Notes: generated by a model from the letters alone, not told the origin. A stretch of 64,000 nucleotides of DNA from Phalacrocorax aristotelis (GCF_949628215.1 NC_134297.1:2356001-2420000); one strand, 5' to 3'; numbered from the stretch's first letter, positions 1 through 14,680 are shown. Made by a program: numbers and translations.

Positions 1-15
1 CTCCAGCGCACTCCA

Positions 16-3352
<3,337 letters not shown>

Positions 3353-3458
3353 GCTGCTATTTAGTCACCCTGGGGGGCCATTCAAGAGCACATTTCATCA
3401 GATGCCACCTATACTGAATGGCTATTCTTATTATTTATGCTGAGTAAGTTTACTAACA

Positions 3459-3464
3459 AATAAA
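3459..3464 (+). terminator. CRYAB polyadenylation signal
   Basis: This is a canonical AATAAA 107 bases after the CRYAB stop codon. It gives a short 3' UTR, as is usual for this gene. Confidence 0.75.
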
Positions 3465-3480
3465 ACATGAATAAGCAGTT

Positions 3481-4673
3481 TGTATTTTTTTGTTTCGAGC
3501 ACTGAGTACAAGAGAAGTGTTGAGTCAAGAAAGCTGTGTAAAGTTGCTGTGCAGGGAAACGTAACTGGCGTCATTCTTGCTTACAGCCTGAGTGGCAGAT
3601 GTGTCCAAGAGAGCTTGTCTTGGTGTTCAGAAACACTTTGCTAGTTTCCTTTCGTGTGCTCTAATGTTTTGCAAACATCTAATTGCATGAGCCTTTACCT
3701 TCAGCGTTGCCAGAGGATTTCAATGTTTCACAAGCAACAGAAAAGTTTTTCCAGTGGAGATTAGACTGGTAAAACAACTACATGACAATCGAAACCCATT
3801 CAAAGTGTGACTATTAGATAACAACTAAATGGAAGACAACTGTATCTTAAATCTCTCGAATGACTCATGTTATGGAGAAGCATGAAAGTGCTGTAACCAA
3901 TTCAGAGCAGTTGCAGATAGCTGCAGTAACATAGATATATCCAGAGAGGAGAAAAATGTCCTGCTCTCGTGGTGCAAATCACACCACTTTGAAACTCAGT
4001 GGTCAGTGCCCTTCAAACAGTAAACAGGATCTGACATCTACACTATTAATCTGATTTATGCAAACACTGTTGAGCAGTACAAAACACTACTAAGTTCTTC
4101 TCAGGTGTCATGATCTGCTTAGCACCTCTCTTCAAAGGGATATGAGCATAAAGGAAAGTCTATATTACTGGAACTGAATTTCTAAAATTCATCTCCAAAA
4201 AGGACAGAATGCCATAGATCTGTCACACAAATCATCAGACTCAGTTATGACCTAGCCTATTTTCTATGTTCCTTATACCTGCTAAGACAAATATTATATT
4301 AGAAGGGATCAGCTTAAATCTCAAATGAACCGAGAGGGCATCCTTCTTCCATGGCTTTAAGTCAGAAAAATAAAATGAGCACCCAGTGATGTGAGGTCAT
4401 TATCAAATACCCAAATCCCACCTAATTGTCAAGGTCTACTGTTTCCTATTAGCTGGTTCTAATAAAATCTTCCAGTTAAGGTGTTAGTTGGGCTTGACTG
4501 ACAAGGGACAGAGTGACTGGTGACTTGCAGTCACCTCTGCACACAAAACAAATGACAGAAACACACACAGGTTACAAACAATACAGCTTAGAAAGCGGGA
4601 AGAACGTTTTTTCGCATGATGCTACATTTTGTGTGACTGATCTTTTTGCTTGAAGGATATCCTTGTAGCACTG
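3481..4673. other. Intergenic, CRYAB to CFAP68 remnant
   Basis: This is AT-leaning unique-looking DNA between the 3' ends of two converging genes. I see no exon, RNA gene, recognisable repeat or CpG-rich stretch. Part of it may be 3' UTR of the CFAP68 remnant, but no clear minus-strand AATAAA close to that gene stands out. Confidence 0.5.
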
Positions 4674-6083
4674 CTAGCAGACAGGCTTCCTGTTTTTCTG
4701 AAGGCATAGTCTGCAGATTCTCTCCATCTCTGTGCTTTTCCTGCATCCTTCTCGTTCCTTCTCTGAGTGTTGGACACAAGCAAAGAAAATGCTGCCATAT
4801 GGAGACCTGTAGTCTATGGTGTAGCAGGATTGAGCAGTTGGGTTGAAGGAAGGAGGTTCCAACTCAGGGTGGTGGCTCATAAATCAATGAGGTTCTCATT
4901 CAAATCCTTAAAGAATAAACACAAAAAACCCTTGAGGAATTAAGTGCAAAATAGCAAGAATATATCCAGAAAGTGCAACTGTGGGAAATCTTTTCTATAG
5001 AGCAGAGTTTTGTTAGGCTCAAACTCAGGGGAAGAAATGGGAATTTTGAGTGAAAGCTCCTTGGGGATAAACATGATTAGGTTTGCTAGACAAGAACACT
5101 TGAAATGCAAATACTACTCCGTGTATGACTCGAAATACCTGTTCTGTGGTGGCACAGGAGCACAACTCAACAATGAGAAAACGACAGAAAACAATTCTGT
5201 CATCACTAAGCACAAATGTAATTCAGAAGCTCCTCTTCAGCTACACTACAGATCCAACACGCTCTGTTTCAGTTCTGTGCACATACTTTTTATTATTTGA
5301 TGATTTCCCTTGTTGTAGTCTCAAGAGTAAGCTGTTTCAAAACAGTGAGTATGCTGAAAAGAAAAACTCACATTCAGCATGGCTAAATATAAGTAAAAAA
5401 CTGTAACATTTTATATCTTACAGGAAGACCAAAGTATCTGCAATTGCACTACTATATTCAAATCAGTCTAACCTAAGATCACAAAGCTTTGGTAATGACT
5501 TTTGATTCACCATCTGAACAGCAAAGGAAAGAGCTGCACTGGGGCAACTGTTACAAGGAGTAAGACTGAGTTTGAACAAAAAAGCATGCCTCACATCTTT
5601 ACTCCTGTAGTGGGACTGTTGTAGGGCACTCAGATAAAAGGGTGCTGGCTGTTGCCTTTCTGCATTTTTAAAAAACAGTAGAAAAGATTAGGAACAGGGC
5701 TGCACACAGGGAAGCTACTCACGGGAGGCTTAGCTCTGATGTATTCATAGCTGGGGATGGAAAGAATAATGCCCTGAGTGCATGACAAATTAAATGACCA
5801 GTGGTCATCTCAGCTGAGATTTGCTATATCCACAATAAGGAAAAGCACAAGGACTTACCTGGGAAGAAAGTGGCTTGCCCTGCACAGTTCTGTGCATAAT
5901 CGTACGCACTTCATTCCAGTTTGCCATATGGGTTTTCACTGAGTGATCATTTTCATTGGCGGTGCACCTCCAGCCGTACTGGGAAGATTTAGAAGTGCTG
6001 GCCCAGTCTATCCACAGTTCCCGATGGCCAGCAGCATGCATTAAGAAGCCATGGAGGGAGTTGTACAAACACATCTTGGACAT
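4674..6083 (-). pseudogene. CFAP68: Decayed CFAP68 (C11orf1), ciliary microtubule inner protein
   Basis: CFAP68 is a small protein inside ciliary doublet microtubules, and in human it sits divergently beside FDXACB1, as here. Relic exon 1 (6083-5859, minus strand) is an open 75-codon frame whose HRELWIDW, QYGWRCTANEN, ANWNE and VQGKPLSSQ match human HGEVWTDW, QYGWRCTTNEN, GNWNQ and VQPKPLPSQ as I recall them. It ends CAG|GTAAGT, phase 0. A good acceptor at 5145-5144 opens a second exon at 5143 reading NRYFESYTE then TAG (5116-5114), against human FGHYFETTYDTSY. The last exon starts after TTTAAG at 4906. In the expected phase it reads FE-stop-EPH-stop-F..HHPELEPP, against human FKREPHWFPGHQPELDPP, so the stops at 4898-4896 and 4886-4884 replace the conserved Arg (CGA to TGA) and Trp (TGG to TGA). 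Three stops in two exons argue for loss of function. Alternatives are assembly error or a different exon set. The orthologue match is fairly sure; the pseudogene call is an inference. Confidence 0.75.
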
Positions 6084-7132
6084 GATCTGGCAATAGAAAT
6101 CAACAACACCCTAGGATCAGGCTGGATCTCAATAGCAGGTAATATGACATGGAAAGTTGTCCCTTGCACCTCCCTGGTGATGGGAGAGGGACCTCCTATA
6201 CTTCCATGTGACAGAGGGCATCAGAGAATTGTGTTCCTTCCTGATGTTAAAGGAGAAGCCGCAGCCTGAGCGTTCACACACCAGTGAGTCGCACACACAC
6301 CACCCGAGACTTTAACTGCTAGGACGGGAGTCCCTTCACAGTGGGCAGCTCCACTGAGCTGACGGGTGCCCCTTTTTGACTCCTCGGTCACACACACTCA
6401 CTCTCGGATGCTTTTTCTCCCCTCAGGCTCAACCCTAGGTTTCCCTGAAGCAGAATCTCAACACGACATATGCCAGATGAATTTATTGAGTGGCACAGTG
6501 GTAAAGAGCAGCTCGAGTTGGGTGTCTCTGGAGAGGGACCCTGAACAAAGAAAACCCTGGGCAATGATACCCTTACAATCTAAGTTCCCCTCCCCTCACA
6601 TGATGGTTTGGTTCAATAGTGATATTTGAGTCTGGGGTCTTCTTGTTCCTTATTGGATGCTTTCTCTGTCTCCAGGTGGTACATTCCTTTTCTTATCTTA
6701 GTGGATGCAGCTTCTGCTGATGGTTTTGGCTATTTATCGAACATATATAATTGTATACATGTTCCTTTCACACGTGACAGTCGAAACCCATTGGAAGCGT
6801 GACTACTTTAAGCCTTCCGCTGTCTTTACCCATGTCACCCCTCTGAAACACCGTCCTCGCCCCGTGCAGCAGCGGAGGGCACACAATGGAACAGCCGACG
6901 GTGACAGGAAAGCACGGCTACTCTCTCTCAAGCCCTAACTTGCAGTCGTGGGGCTGCAGCCGCCCCGCGCAGAGGGTCCGTCGGGGGGAGCTGCTGCCGC
7001 CAAAGCAGCGGGGGGGCCGCGGCCTGACGCCACCAAGAGGCCACGAGCGCATCAGCGGCACACCGGCCGGCGGCCACGTCATGACGGAGCGCCGGCGGCC
7101 CGCCAGCGCCGGCCGCGGGGCCGCCCGCCGCG
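6084..7132. promoter_or_regulatory. Divergent promoter region between the CFAP68 remnant and FDXACB1, with CpG island
   Basis: The stretch is unremarkable to about 6840. It then becomes very GC- and CpG-rich from about 6930 through FDXACB1 exon 1 to about 7400. The two genes face away from each other, so this is the likely shared promoter. No TATA box is placed sensibly before the FDXACB1 start. The divergent layout is seen directly; promoter function is inferred from the CpG island. Confidence 0.6.
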
Positions 7133-10100
7133 ATGGGCCCGGCGCGCCGCGTCCTGCTGCTCGGGGAGGGCAACTTCTCCTTCGCGGCCTCCCTCTGCGG
7201 GGCCGCAGGGACACACGTCGTGGCCACTTGCTACGAGAGCGAAGAGGAGGTGTCGGGCTGGGGGCGAGCCGCCGAGAGCATCCGGCGGCTGCGGGACAGA
7301 GGTGGGTCGGCGGCGGCGGGGCTCGGAGGGAGGGGGGCCGGTACCGGGGCCCCTCGGGCAAAGCGGCGTGGGAGGCCGGGACGGGGAGAGAAACGGTGTC
7401 GCTTTTCTCGTAAGGGCCGGAGCACGGCTCTAGCGAGGCGTGCCTTCCTTGCACCGGCGACGCGGCGCTGCCGTGCCTCCGTGGGAGCCGCCCGGTCACT
7501 TCGCAGCGCCTCACCGCTCCAGGCGTCTCGGAAAACCCGCTTTTGCCACGAGGAATTGGATTTGTCCACGAGGCGAAATCAAATACCCTAAAATCTAATC
7601 AGGCTGAAACAAGTAGCCGGTTAGCAGAAGTCTCTGCAAGAAGCAAAGGGAGCCTAGGCTTTCTGTTTTTTCTAATGTGCATGAGTGGGAAGATGCCTGG
7701 CAGCTGCTGCTCTGATACATTAAAAATTGAACTAGAGGCCTTTAATTGCTACCATGCTTTAAATTTTTTCCATAACGATAAACACCAGGGTCTTGTTTGT
7801 CATTTACTTTTGAAGGAGCTGAGGTTGTGTTTTCTGTGGACTGCACCAAGCTGAAGGACTATTTTTTACCAGAAAAACCAGAATTTGATTGTATTTATTT
7901 CAACTTCCCTCACTGTGGGAGAAAGGCTGGGGTAGTGAAGAACAGAGAGCTTCTTGCCCGCTTTTTCCGTAGGTGAGTAAACTGGGAGTAGTTCTCTGCT
8001 AATTGACTGCGGTGGTACACATTTCTAGCTGTGTTACTGGTGTTTTTCTGGGACTGTGAACTTTCTGGGTGTGCTAGCAGGATTTTTGTTGTTGCCTGTC
8101 TTTCCTTCCAGCTCTGCAGAAGTGCTGACAGAGGAGGGGGAGGTCCATGTGGCTCTTTGCAATGGACAGGGTGGGACCCCTGCTGATCAGCCAAGGAGAG
8201 AATGGCACAACAGCTGGCAGATAGTGGCTGTGGCAGCAGGAGCTGGATTTATCTTGAGTAATGTTCATCCTTTTAAAGCAGAGACTATCCATGGATATAA
8301 GTGTACAGGCTACAGGTAACCATCATGTGGCAAAACTGAAAAGTTGGTGTTTGTGCTTGTGTAATGCCTAGCACTAGTTCTTTCAGTATATTGTTTGTTG
8401 GAGAGAGGAACTCCCTTTAATTTTCCTTAAAATAGCTGTAGTTCTTTTTCACCTCTAAGCAGAATAGCCAAGATAAAAATGCAAGCTTCTTGACAAATTG
8501 CCCTCTAAAAAATAAGATTATCTTAGGATTTTAAAGGTCAAAAGGGTCCATTTCAGAATACATGTCAATCTTGGCCTAAAGGCAGCAGGAGGACTGCTGT
8601 ATGTGTATCTGCTTAGCAGACAATCACAGAATCACAGCATGGTTCATGTTGGCAGGGACCTCCAGCAACCATCTAGTCCTACCCCAGAGCTTAAAGCAGA
8701 GCCAGCTAGAGCAAGTCGCTCACAGCCACATTCAGTCTCCAGGGATGGAGACTGTACAGCCTTTCTGTGCAACCTGTTCCAACGTTGGACCACCTGCCCA
8801 GTAAAAATATGGTAGTGTTGCATTTTTGTCACCTTGTTAAAAGGCCTGGGATTCAACAAGAAGCGTGTTAGTGTTACACAGAGTTATCTAATGCTTGATT
8901 GTGACACGCTAAATACAGGAAATGATCGGTAACTTTGCTCTGCTTTTGTGTATTGTCAGGAGTCAAGATAAACCTTTCTGTGTAGAGGGTGCTTTAAACC
9001 ACATTTTCACACGAAGCATGCCGCTTCCACGTTTCAAACCTATGATCTGCGAGATAGAACTGGAAAGCCGAAAAGTTTCTTTCCATGTACCACAAGTACT
9101 TGTGGATAAAATTAATAGGTAAGTTGTATAATTAGTTTCTGTTTGGCAATAACACACACTCCTGCTCTTGGTGGGAATGACCAGGGCAGGTGTCAGATAA
9201 AATGGAGTTGCTTCCCTTGCCCTCCTTTCCCCTTTAAAGAATTACCTGCTCCATTTCTTATTCAAGTCTGCTTCATGTTGGCTTGTGGTTATGGCCTACT
9301 TAAAAACAAGACTACAAAACAAAACGAAACGTGGTTGAGACGAAACTGCTGTATACTTGAACACACAAATAAAGAAGAAAACTTTAATCTGTTTTATTGT
9401 ACTGTGGAAAGAATTCAGGAGCTGACTTGGTGTCTGCTAATACCACAGTGCTAAGGCCAGCTAGGATAAAAATGCTACCCTCTTCGGCGAACTGTTGCAT
9501 ACTTGAGAGGCTATCCAGGGCTAGCATAATTTGAACCATTTCTGTAGTTTGGTAATGCCTGTGCTGAGTAGAAATGGAGGTGTTGACTGTTAAGTCCCAT
9601 TCCTTTTTTACCAGTAAAAGCACAGTTAATTCTTGATTGCCATCTGGAGACATACACCACTGTCCTGAAAATGTTTTAGCTACTGCAACACCTTTGATGA
9701 AAGCCGTGGCTTGTTCGGGTAGTTAGTAGAAACCGACTTAGTATGTGTGATTGTTTTGGCTAAATTGCTGCACTCAAATTATGATCACAGGAAGGCATTT
9801 CAAGGAAATCTGTTTAGTGGTGTCTGTAATTTGCACTTTTATTTTTCACAGGGGTTTCCTAGAACTAAATTCAAATCATCCAGTACAGACAGTAAAGGAG
9901 AGGCTCACTGAAGAGCTCAGCCAAGCCTTTCCATCACAAAACACTGACTACTGCCTTTCTCTGCTCCACCAAGGTCACCTCAGCGGTGTTTGTCACTCAA
10001 ATATCTTTTGGATCATTCTGAGCGCAGAGGAGACTCCAAGCACGGAAGAAATGTCTAGTGGACTGGCAAATGCAGTTTTATTTTCCCATGTTGATTTTTG

Positions 10101-11040
10101 CAGGAACACAGATAAGAATGGCTGGGAGAATGTACAACAGGGATGCCACATTTCAAAACAGTGTTATCTTAGACCTTCCCTTCTACCTTATGCTCAGGCC
10201 ATAATACAAAAAGGAGCCTTTCTCCCGGGGACGCTTCATGTTCTTTCTGGCCCAGTTTTCAGGAAGTGTCTTATTGGTCCTTACTCCATGCCTGTTTTTC
10301 ATGAGATGGTTTTTGTATGTGCCGTTAACAGGGGTACAGAGAACAGCTGTATCCAGATATTGGTGAATAACATTAAAACCAGCATACATTCTCTCCACCA
10401 GACTGTTTCTGGCTCTAAAGTGAACATCAATCTTCAGGAAGCAATGAGCTTTGAAACAACTGAGCTAAATGACTTTGCTGCTTTTGAATCTCAGCTTAGT
10501 AAAATTCAGTACTTCATCTGTATGGAGACAGGTACTTCAGGCTCCTGTGAGAAGGGCTCCTGTGTGGGAATTATAAGGACAGCTCATTACGAACTGTTAA
10601 GCAGTGAGTTGGTTGTTGTCTTTGTGTCACTGAATCTTGACCTCCTAGCCATGCTGATCTGTGGAATAACTGACTGGCGAATGCTCTGGACATCAGACAC
10701 ACGGTTCCTTTGTCAATTTCCTAGAGGAGAGTTAAAGCTTTTCAAGAGTTTTTCTCTCTATCCACCTTCCTATGTGCATGATGTGAGCTTTTGGGTTCCT
10801 GATGGAGGACAATTTGATGAAGTTGCTTTTCACACCATTGCTAGGCGGGTGTCAGGTGAAATGGTCATATCCATCCAGTTAATCGACAGTTTCCAGCAAT
10901 CGGAGACTGGACAGAAGAGCCTCTGCTACAGGCTGACCTTTCAGTCCTGTGACAAGGCACTGAGCCGTCAGGAGGTGGCAGAGATGCAGCTGCTCTTTCG
11001 GAAGGAAATAGACCAACGCTTGGGTGTAACCCTTCGGTAG
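7133..11040 (+). CDS. FDXACB1: Ferredoxin-fold anticodon-binding domain-containing protein 1, five exons
   Basis: Coding exons are 7133-7301, 7816-7972, 8112-8315, 8960-9118 and 9852-11040, all GT-AG. Together they give 625 aa, against 624 in human as I recall. The N-terminal domain is the Bmt5-like (DUF2431) Rossmann fold: LLLGEGNFSF at 8-17 is the glycine-rich cofactor loop, FNFPHCGRKAG starts at 85, and exon 3 has EEGEVHVALCNGQGGTPAD. Yeast Bmt5 methylates a 25S rRNA uridine, but whether vertebrate FDXACB1 is an active methyltransferase is unknown to me. The middle, in the single large last exon, resembles the PheRS catalytic-like part (RPSLLPYAQAI, HVLSGPVFRKC). The C-terminus from about 528 (YPPSYVHDVSFWVPDG onward to GVTLR) is the FDX-ACB anticodon-binding fold of mitochondrial PheRS. 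The start is the first ATG in the CpG island and matches the family N-terminus. The last exon uses the frame open from 9751, but the true acceptor is at 9851. The frame is intact throughout. Confidence 0.96.
8621..8807 (-). mobile_element. Old CR1 LINE 3' fragment in FDXACB1 intron 3
   Basis: The + strand reads ATCACAGAATCACAGCATGG, then a diverged form of the CR1 tail (GGCAGGGACCTCCAGCAACC) and the CR1-typical CCTGTTCCAACGTTGGACCACC. This is the reverse complement of a CR1 3' end, so the element lies on the minus strand. It is about 190 bases, 5'-truncated, with more differences from the CR1 tail than the copies at 29.9 and 38.0 kb, so it is probably older. Confidence 0.75.
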
Positions 11041-11820
11041 CGCGTTCTATGTTGTTTTCAGGTGCTCGAGCAGCATCTGCGCTTGTTGCCGGTCTGGAAA
11101 ACGTGACCTACATCTTGTTGGACCTAACACTGTGTGTTATTGCAGTGCCTCTTACAAACGCAGCGTGGACTTGCAAGTACCTGCACGCGTTCTAAATGTG
11201 GAAATTCCTGTTAATGAAGACCTTCGTCCTCTGCGTGTGTGTAATGAAACCTCATTTTAAAAAGCGGAGCCTTTCTTTGCTAGGTTCCTGTGAGACCGGA
11301 CTGGATCTCCTGACTGATGCCAATTCACTTTTCCTATTCTTGCTTGTGTTTGCCCAGCGCCTTGTACCGGTAGTGATTGTACCGAGTGCACCGAAAGAGG
11401 GAGGATCTTGCTGTTTCCAAAGGGTTGTGTGTTGTGTACAGTTTGAGCGCTGAAAACCCTCTGCGCAGGTGCTCAGTCCCTCTGGGAGGACGGTGCGCGC
11501 TGGGCTGCCGGTGCAGGTGTGCACTGGGTAGGGCCCCAGCCGCGTGCACCAGCAGACTATTTTCTGAGTAGCAATACAGGCGGTGATCACAAATGGTAAC
11601 GCTGTTACTAGGTTCCACGGGACACTAACTCATCCTAAAAGATAGCTGTACCACCAGTAGTGCATGAATAGCTACAGCAGGTGTAACTGCCGCCAGAGAA
11701 CTCCAGTAACAGACCGAGTTACTGGAAGCTGTAGGATTGCACTGGGGAAAGGTAGCAATAGCACGGCAGATACTCCTAGGCCTTTCTTTTAACAGATGTT
11801 GAAGACTGTAAGACCTGAGG
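11041..11820. other. FDXACB1 3' UTR and intergenic
   Basis: This must contain the FDXACB1 3' UTR, but I see no canonical AATAAA between 11041 and 11800, so the poly(A) site is either non-canonical or further on. A perfect 9-bp hairpin with a 7-base loop lies at 11702-11726 (TCCAGTAAC / GTTACTGGA). Nothing else is recognised. Confidence 0.45.
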
Positions 11821-11839
11821 TCTTTGCCGACGCTAGCGG

Positions 11840-13130
11840 CTCCCAGATCGCGCTGGGTAACTCACGGCCGCGCGCCGGGGCTGCGCCGCCGGCCGGCGCG
11901 TGCAGACGGTCCCCGCTGCGGGGCGGGCGACGAGGCGCGCGGGCTGCAGGGACGCGTGACGCTCCCGCGGGCGGCGCGCGGGGGTCGGGGCGCGGGCGGG
12001 CGGGAGCGGCCGTCGCGCGCTGCTGTCGCCGACGGTGGCGCGCGGCTGTGAGGGGGCGCGTGGCCGTCTGAGGGGACGGGGAGCGGGACCCGCCTGGTGA
12101 AGGGGCGGGTGGGCGGGCGGGGGCCGGCGCCGCCTTCTGGGGAGGGTCCGCCGTCGCCTCGGGGCGGGCGGGGGTCGCCCATCGCCTTCGGGGGAGCGTC
12201 CGCGGTCGCCTCGGGGCGGGCTGGGGCCGGCGCCGCCTTCGGGGGAACGTCCGCGGTCGCCTCGGGGCGGGCGGGGGTCGCCCATCGCCTTCGGGGGAGC
12301 GTCCGCGGTCGCCTCGGGGCGGGCTGGGGCCGGCGCCGCCTTCGGGGGAGCGTCCGGGGTCGCCTCGGGGCGGGCGGGGGTCGCTCATCGCCTTCGGGGG
12401 AGGGTCCGCCGTCGCCTCGGGGCGGGCGGGGGTCGCCCATCGCCTTCGGGGGAGCGTCGGCGGTCGCCTCGGGGCGGGCGGAGGTCGCCCATCGCCTTCG
12501 GGGGAGCGTCCGCGGTCGCCTCGGGGCGGGCTGGGGCCGGCGCCGCCTTCGGGGGAACGTCCGCGGTCGCCTCGGGGCGGGCGGGGGTCGCTCATCGCCT
12601 TCGGGGGAGCGTCCGCGGTCGCCTCGGGGCGGGCTGGGGCCGGCGCCGCCTTCGGGGGAGCGTCCGGGGTCGCCTCGGGGCGGGCGGGGGTCGCTCATCG
12701 CCTTCGGGGGAGCGTCGGCGGTCGCCTCGGGGCGGGCGGGGGTCGCCCATCGCCTTCGGGGGAGCGTCCGGGGTCGCCTCGGGGCGGGCGGGGGTCGCTC
12801 ATCGCCTTCGGGGGAGCGTCGGCGGTCGCCTCGGGGCGGGCGGGGGTCGCCCATCGCCTTCGGGGGAGCGTCCGCGGTTGCCTCGGGGCGGGCAGGGGTC
12901 GCCCATCGCCTTCGGGGGAGCGTCCGCGATCGCCTCGGGGCGGGCGGGGGTCGCCCATCGCCTTCTGGGGGTCTGGGAGCGCCGTGGCTCCGGCGCCGGC
13001 CCGGGGAAGCGCGGTCAGCCATCGCCGCAGGGCGTGCGGGGGGCCCTGCCCCTGCCGGGAGCAGCCAGGAGCCCGGAGCAGCAGAGGGTCCCTCCCACTC
13101 GTGAGCCCCGGAGCACCAATTCGGTGAGAA
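11840..13130. promoter_or_regulatory. CpG island enclosing the 52-bp minisatellite
   Basis: GC content rises abruptly near 11840, with many CG dinucleotides and runs such as GCGCGCGGG. It stays extreme to about 13130. It begins with non-repetitive GC-rich DNA (about 11840-12100), continues through the tandem array and ends at the first exon-like cassette. It could be a promoter for a + strand transcript running towards ALG9, but that is inference. No coding frame here looks like a protein. Confidence 0.5.
12110..12970. repeat. GC-rich minisatellite, 52-bp unit, about 16 copies
   Basis: The unit contains TCGCCTCGGGGCGGGC, then a variable block, then GCCTTCGGGGGAGCGTC, and recurs every 52 bases. 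Three variants differ in the variable block: type A has GGGGGTCGCCCATC, type B has TGGGGCCGGCGCC, and type C has GGGGGTCGCTCATC. Reading left to right I get roughly A B A B C A A B C B C A C A A A, so it is a shuffled variant-repeat array rather than simple homogenised copies. The copies are nearly identical, which implies recent expansion or homogenisation. The G-runs make G-quadruplex and R-loop formation plausible. Since 52 is not a multiple of 3, all six frames stay open for long stretches, but this is not coding. Confidence 0.92.
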
Positions 13131-13700
13131 AAGCCGATCTGCAAGCCTTTTTTGGGGGGAGAGGGAGGGAGCAGAGCGTCGGGGCTACGGGGTAGGGGCG
13201 GGAGGACGGCCGGGGCTCGGGTGGTGCTGTGGCGAGCTCCCTCCGGGGGCCGGCGTCCCTCTTGGTCCTGACCGCGTACTCCTGCCTTGGCAGCAGCTGG
13301 TGGAGCAGACGGAGGAGGCATCATCCATCGTGTGGCACTGCGGGGCAAGGGCAAGCGAGAAGAGGAGCGGAGGAAGCCCGGGAGGCTGAATTTGGAGGAA
13401 TGAGAAAGGCACTCTGGGCAAAGGGACCTCCCTGTCACTGGGACTGTGGTCACATTAGGGCATTACCAGCACCTCTGGACTTCAGCGACCTCCCTGTAAC
13501 CAGGGCTTGGGTCTTTGCTTTTGCTGGCCTTTTGCCACATTGCCCCATGCTTAGGCTGCCTGGAGAGAGTGGTGACCCTGTAAGGAGGGTGAGAGCCAGC
13601 GTCTCTGCACCTGGGGGGGGAAGTGGAGCTCCTGAACTGTTAGGGGGTGGTGGGTGGTGTGCTGCAGCCAGGATGGCCAGCCTGTAAGTCAGGCGCAGGT
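13106..13700 (+). repeat. Exon-like cassette A of the GC-rich repeat cluster
   Basis: It opens with GAGCACCAATTCGGTGAGAA (13111), shared exactly with cassette D at 16736, which contains a donor-like CG|GTGAGA. At about 13280-13292 comes an acceptor-like TGCCTTGGCAG followed by CAGCTGGTGGAG. A block of about 110 bases similar to B, C and D follows, ending near GAGAAAGGCACTCTGGGCAAA. The downstream part (about 13470-13600) matches B, including ACCTCCCTGTAACCAGGGCT and GAGAGTGGTGACCCTGTAAG. I do not know the family. No transposon protein or terminal structure is recognised. Confidence 0.75.
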
Positions 13701-13904
13701 CAGAGCCTTGGGCTCCGTGGGGCTTGTGGGGAGCGAGTGCCGAGCCGAGGGGGACTGCCCGTAAGTAGGGCTGTGCATGTCCCCTGTGCTCAGCGGGAGG
13801 TGCTGGGAGGGACCACCTGTAAGCAGGCGGGTGTCCCTGGCCCCGGCCTGTCAGAGGCATGGGGCTGAGATGTGTGGGGCTGGGCGTGCCCTGCCCTAGC
13901 CCTC

Positions 13905-14680
13905 TTCCTCTCTGCCCTCAGCCCCAGGAGCAGCTTGGAAGAGAGAGGAGCACCAGGGAAGGCGGGAGGCTGGGGGGAAGGGGCCCCCTCCGGGTATTGC
14001 ATAGTGCCTGTGAGTAGGGCCCAGCTCCTGCCCGGGCAGCCCTGGCATTGGGAAGCCCTTTTAAAGCCTTGAGCTGGGCCATTGCCCCGGAAGCAGGGCT
14101 GGGGTCTCTGATCTTTGGCCTCCCTCCAGGCCGCGGGGAACCACGGTGGTGAGAAAGGTGGGTCTAAGATGGCTGAGCCTGGGCGGGGAGAAGGTAGGAG
14201 GGAGAAAGGGTGGCTGGGGGTCAGGGAGTTCTGTGGGGACCTCCCTCCGGGGACTGGCACCCTTCTGTCCTCCCGGCGGAGGACCTGGTGCTTGACTGTG
14301 CCCTTGTTCCTTGGGAGCAGCTCCTGGAGAAGAAACACAAGGCATCATGTGGAACGGCGAGGCGAGAGTGAGCGAGAAGAGGAGTGGCGGGCTGAAGTGG
14401 GGGAAAGAGAAAGGTGCTCTGAGCAAAGGGATCTCCCTGTCACGGGGACTGTGGTCACACAAAAGCATTGCCAGCACCTTTGGTGTCCTGGCTAGCTTTG
14501 TGCTGGGTGACCTCCCTGTAACCAGGGCTCAGGTCTTTGGCCTTTTCCCATGGTACCCCATGGCCGGAGAGAGTGGTGACCCTGTAAGGAGGGTGAGAGC
14601 CACCATCATTGCACCTGAGGGGGAAATGGAGCTCGCTGGACCCCAAGCCCACCCTGTAAGCAGGGGAGGGCCATATTCCC
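13905..14680 (+). repeat. Exon-like cassette B; left arm of a large inverted repeat
   Basis: It runs from CTCTGCCCTCAGCCCCAGGA through GTCTAAGATGGCTGAGCC (about 14161) and the shared block GAGCAGCTCCTGGAGAAGAA (about 14317) to AGAAAGGTGCTCTGAGCAAA. It then continues with the same tail as A. Its first 600 or so bases recur in reverse orientation at about 15510-16140. Donor-like GGTGAGAAAGG and acceptor-like TTGGGAG|CAG flank the inner segment, as in the other copies. Confidence 0.75.

Noticed and set aside
9751-9851. Upstream part of the 429-aa frame in FDXACB1
   Set aside because: The acceptor TTTTTCACAG at 9851 and the match to the family begin after it, so it is intron 4 read-through and not a start.
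11862-13104. Very long open frames on both strands (up to 386 aa) across the minisatellite
   Set aside because: They are products of a 52-bp GC-rich tandem repeat without stops. The peptides are simple Pro/Arg/Gly/Ala repeats in every frame.
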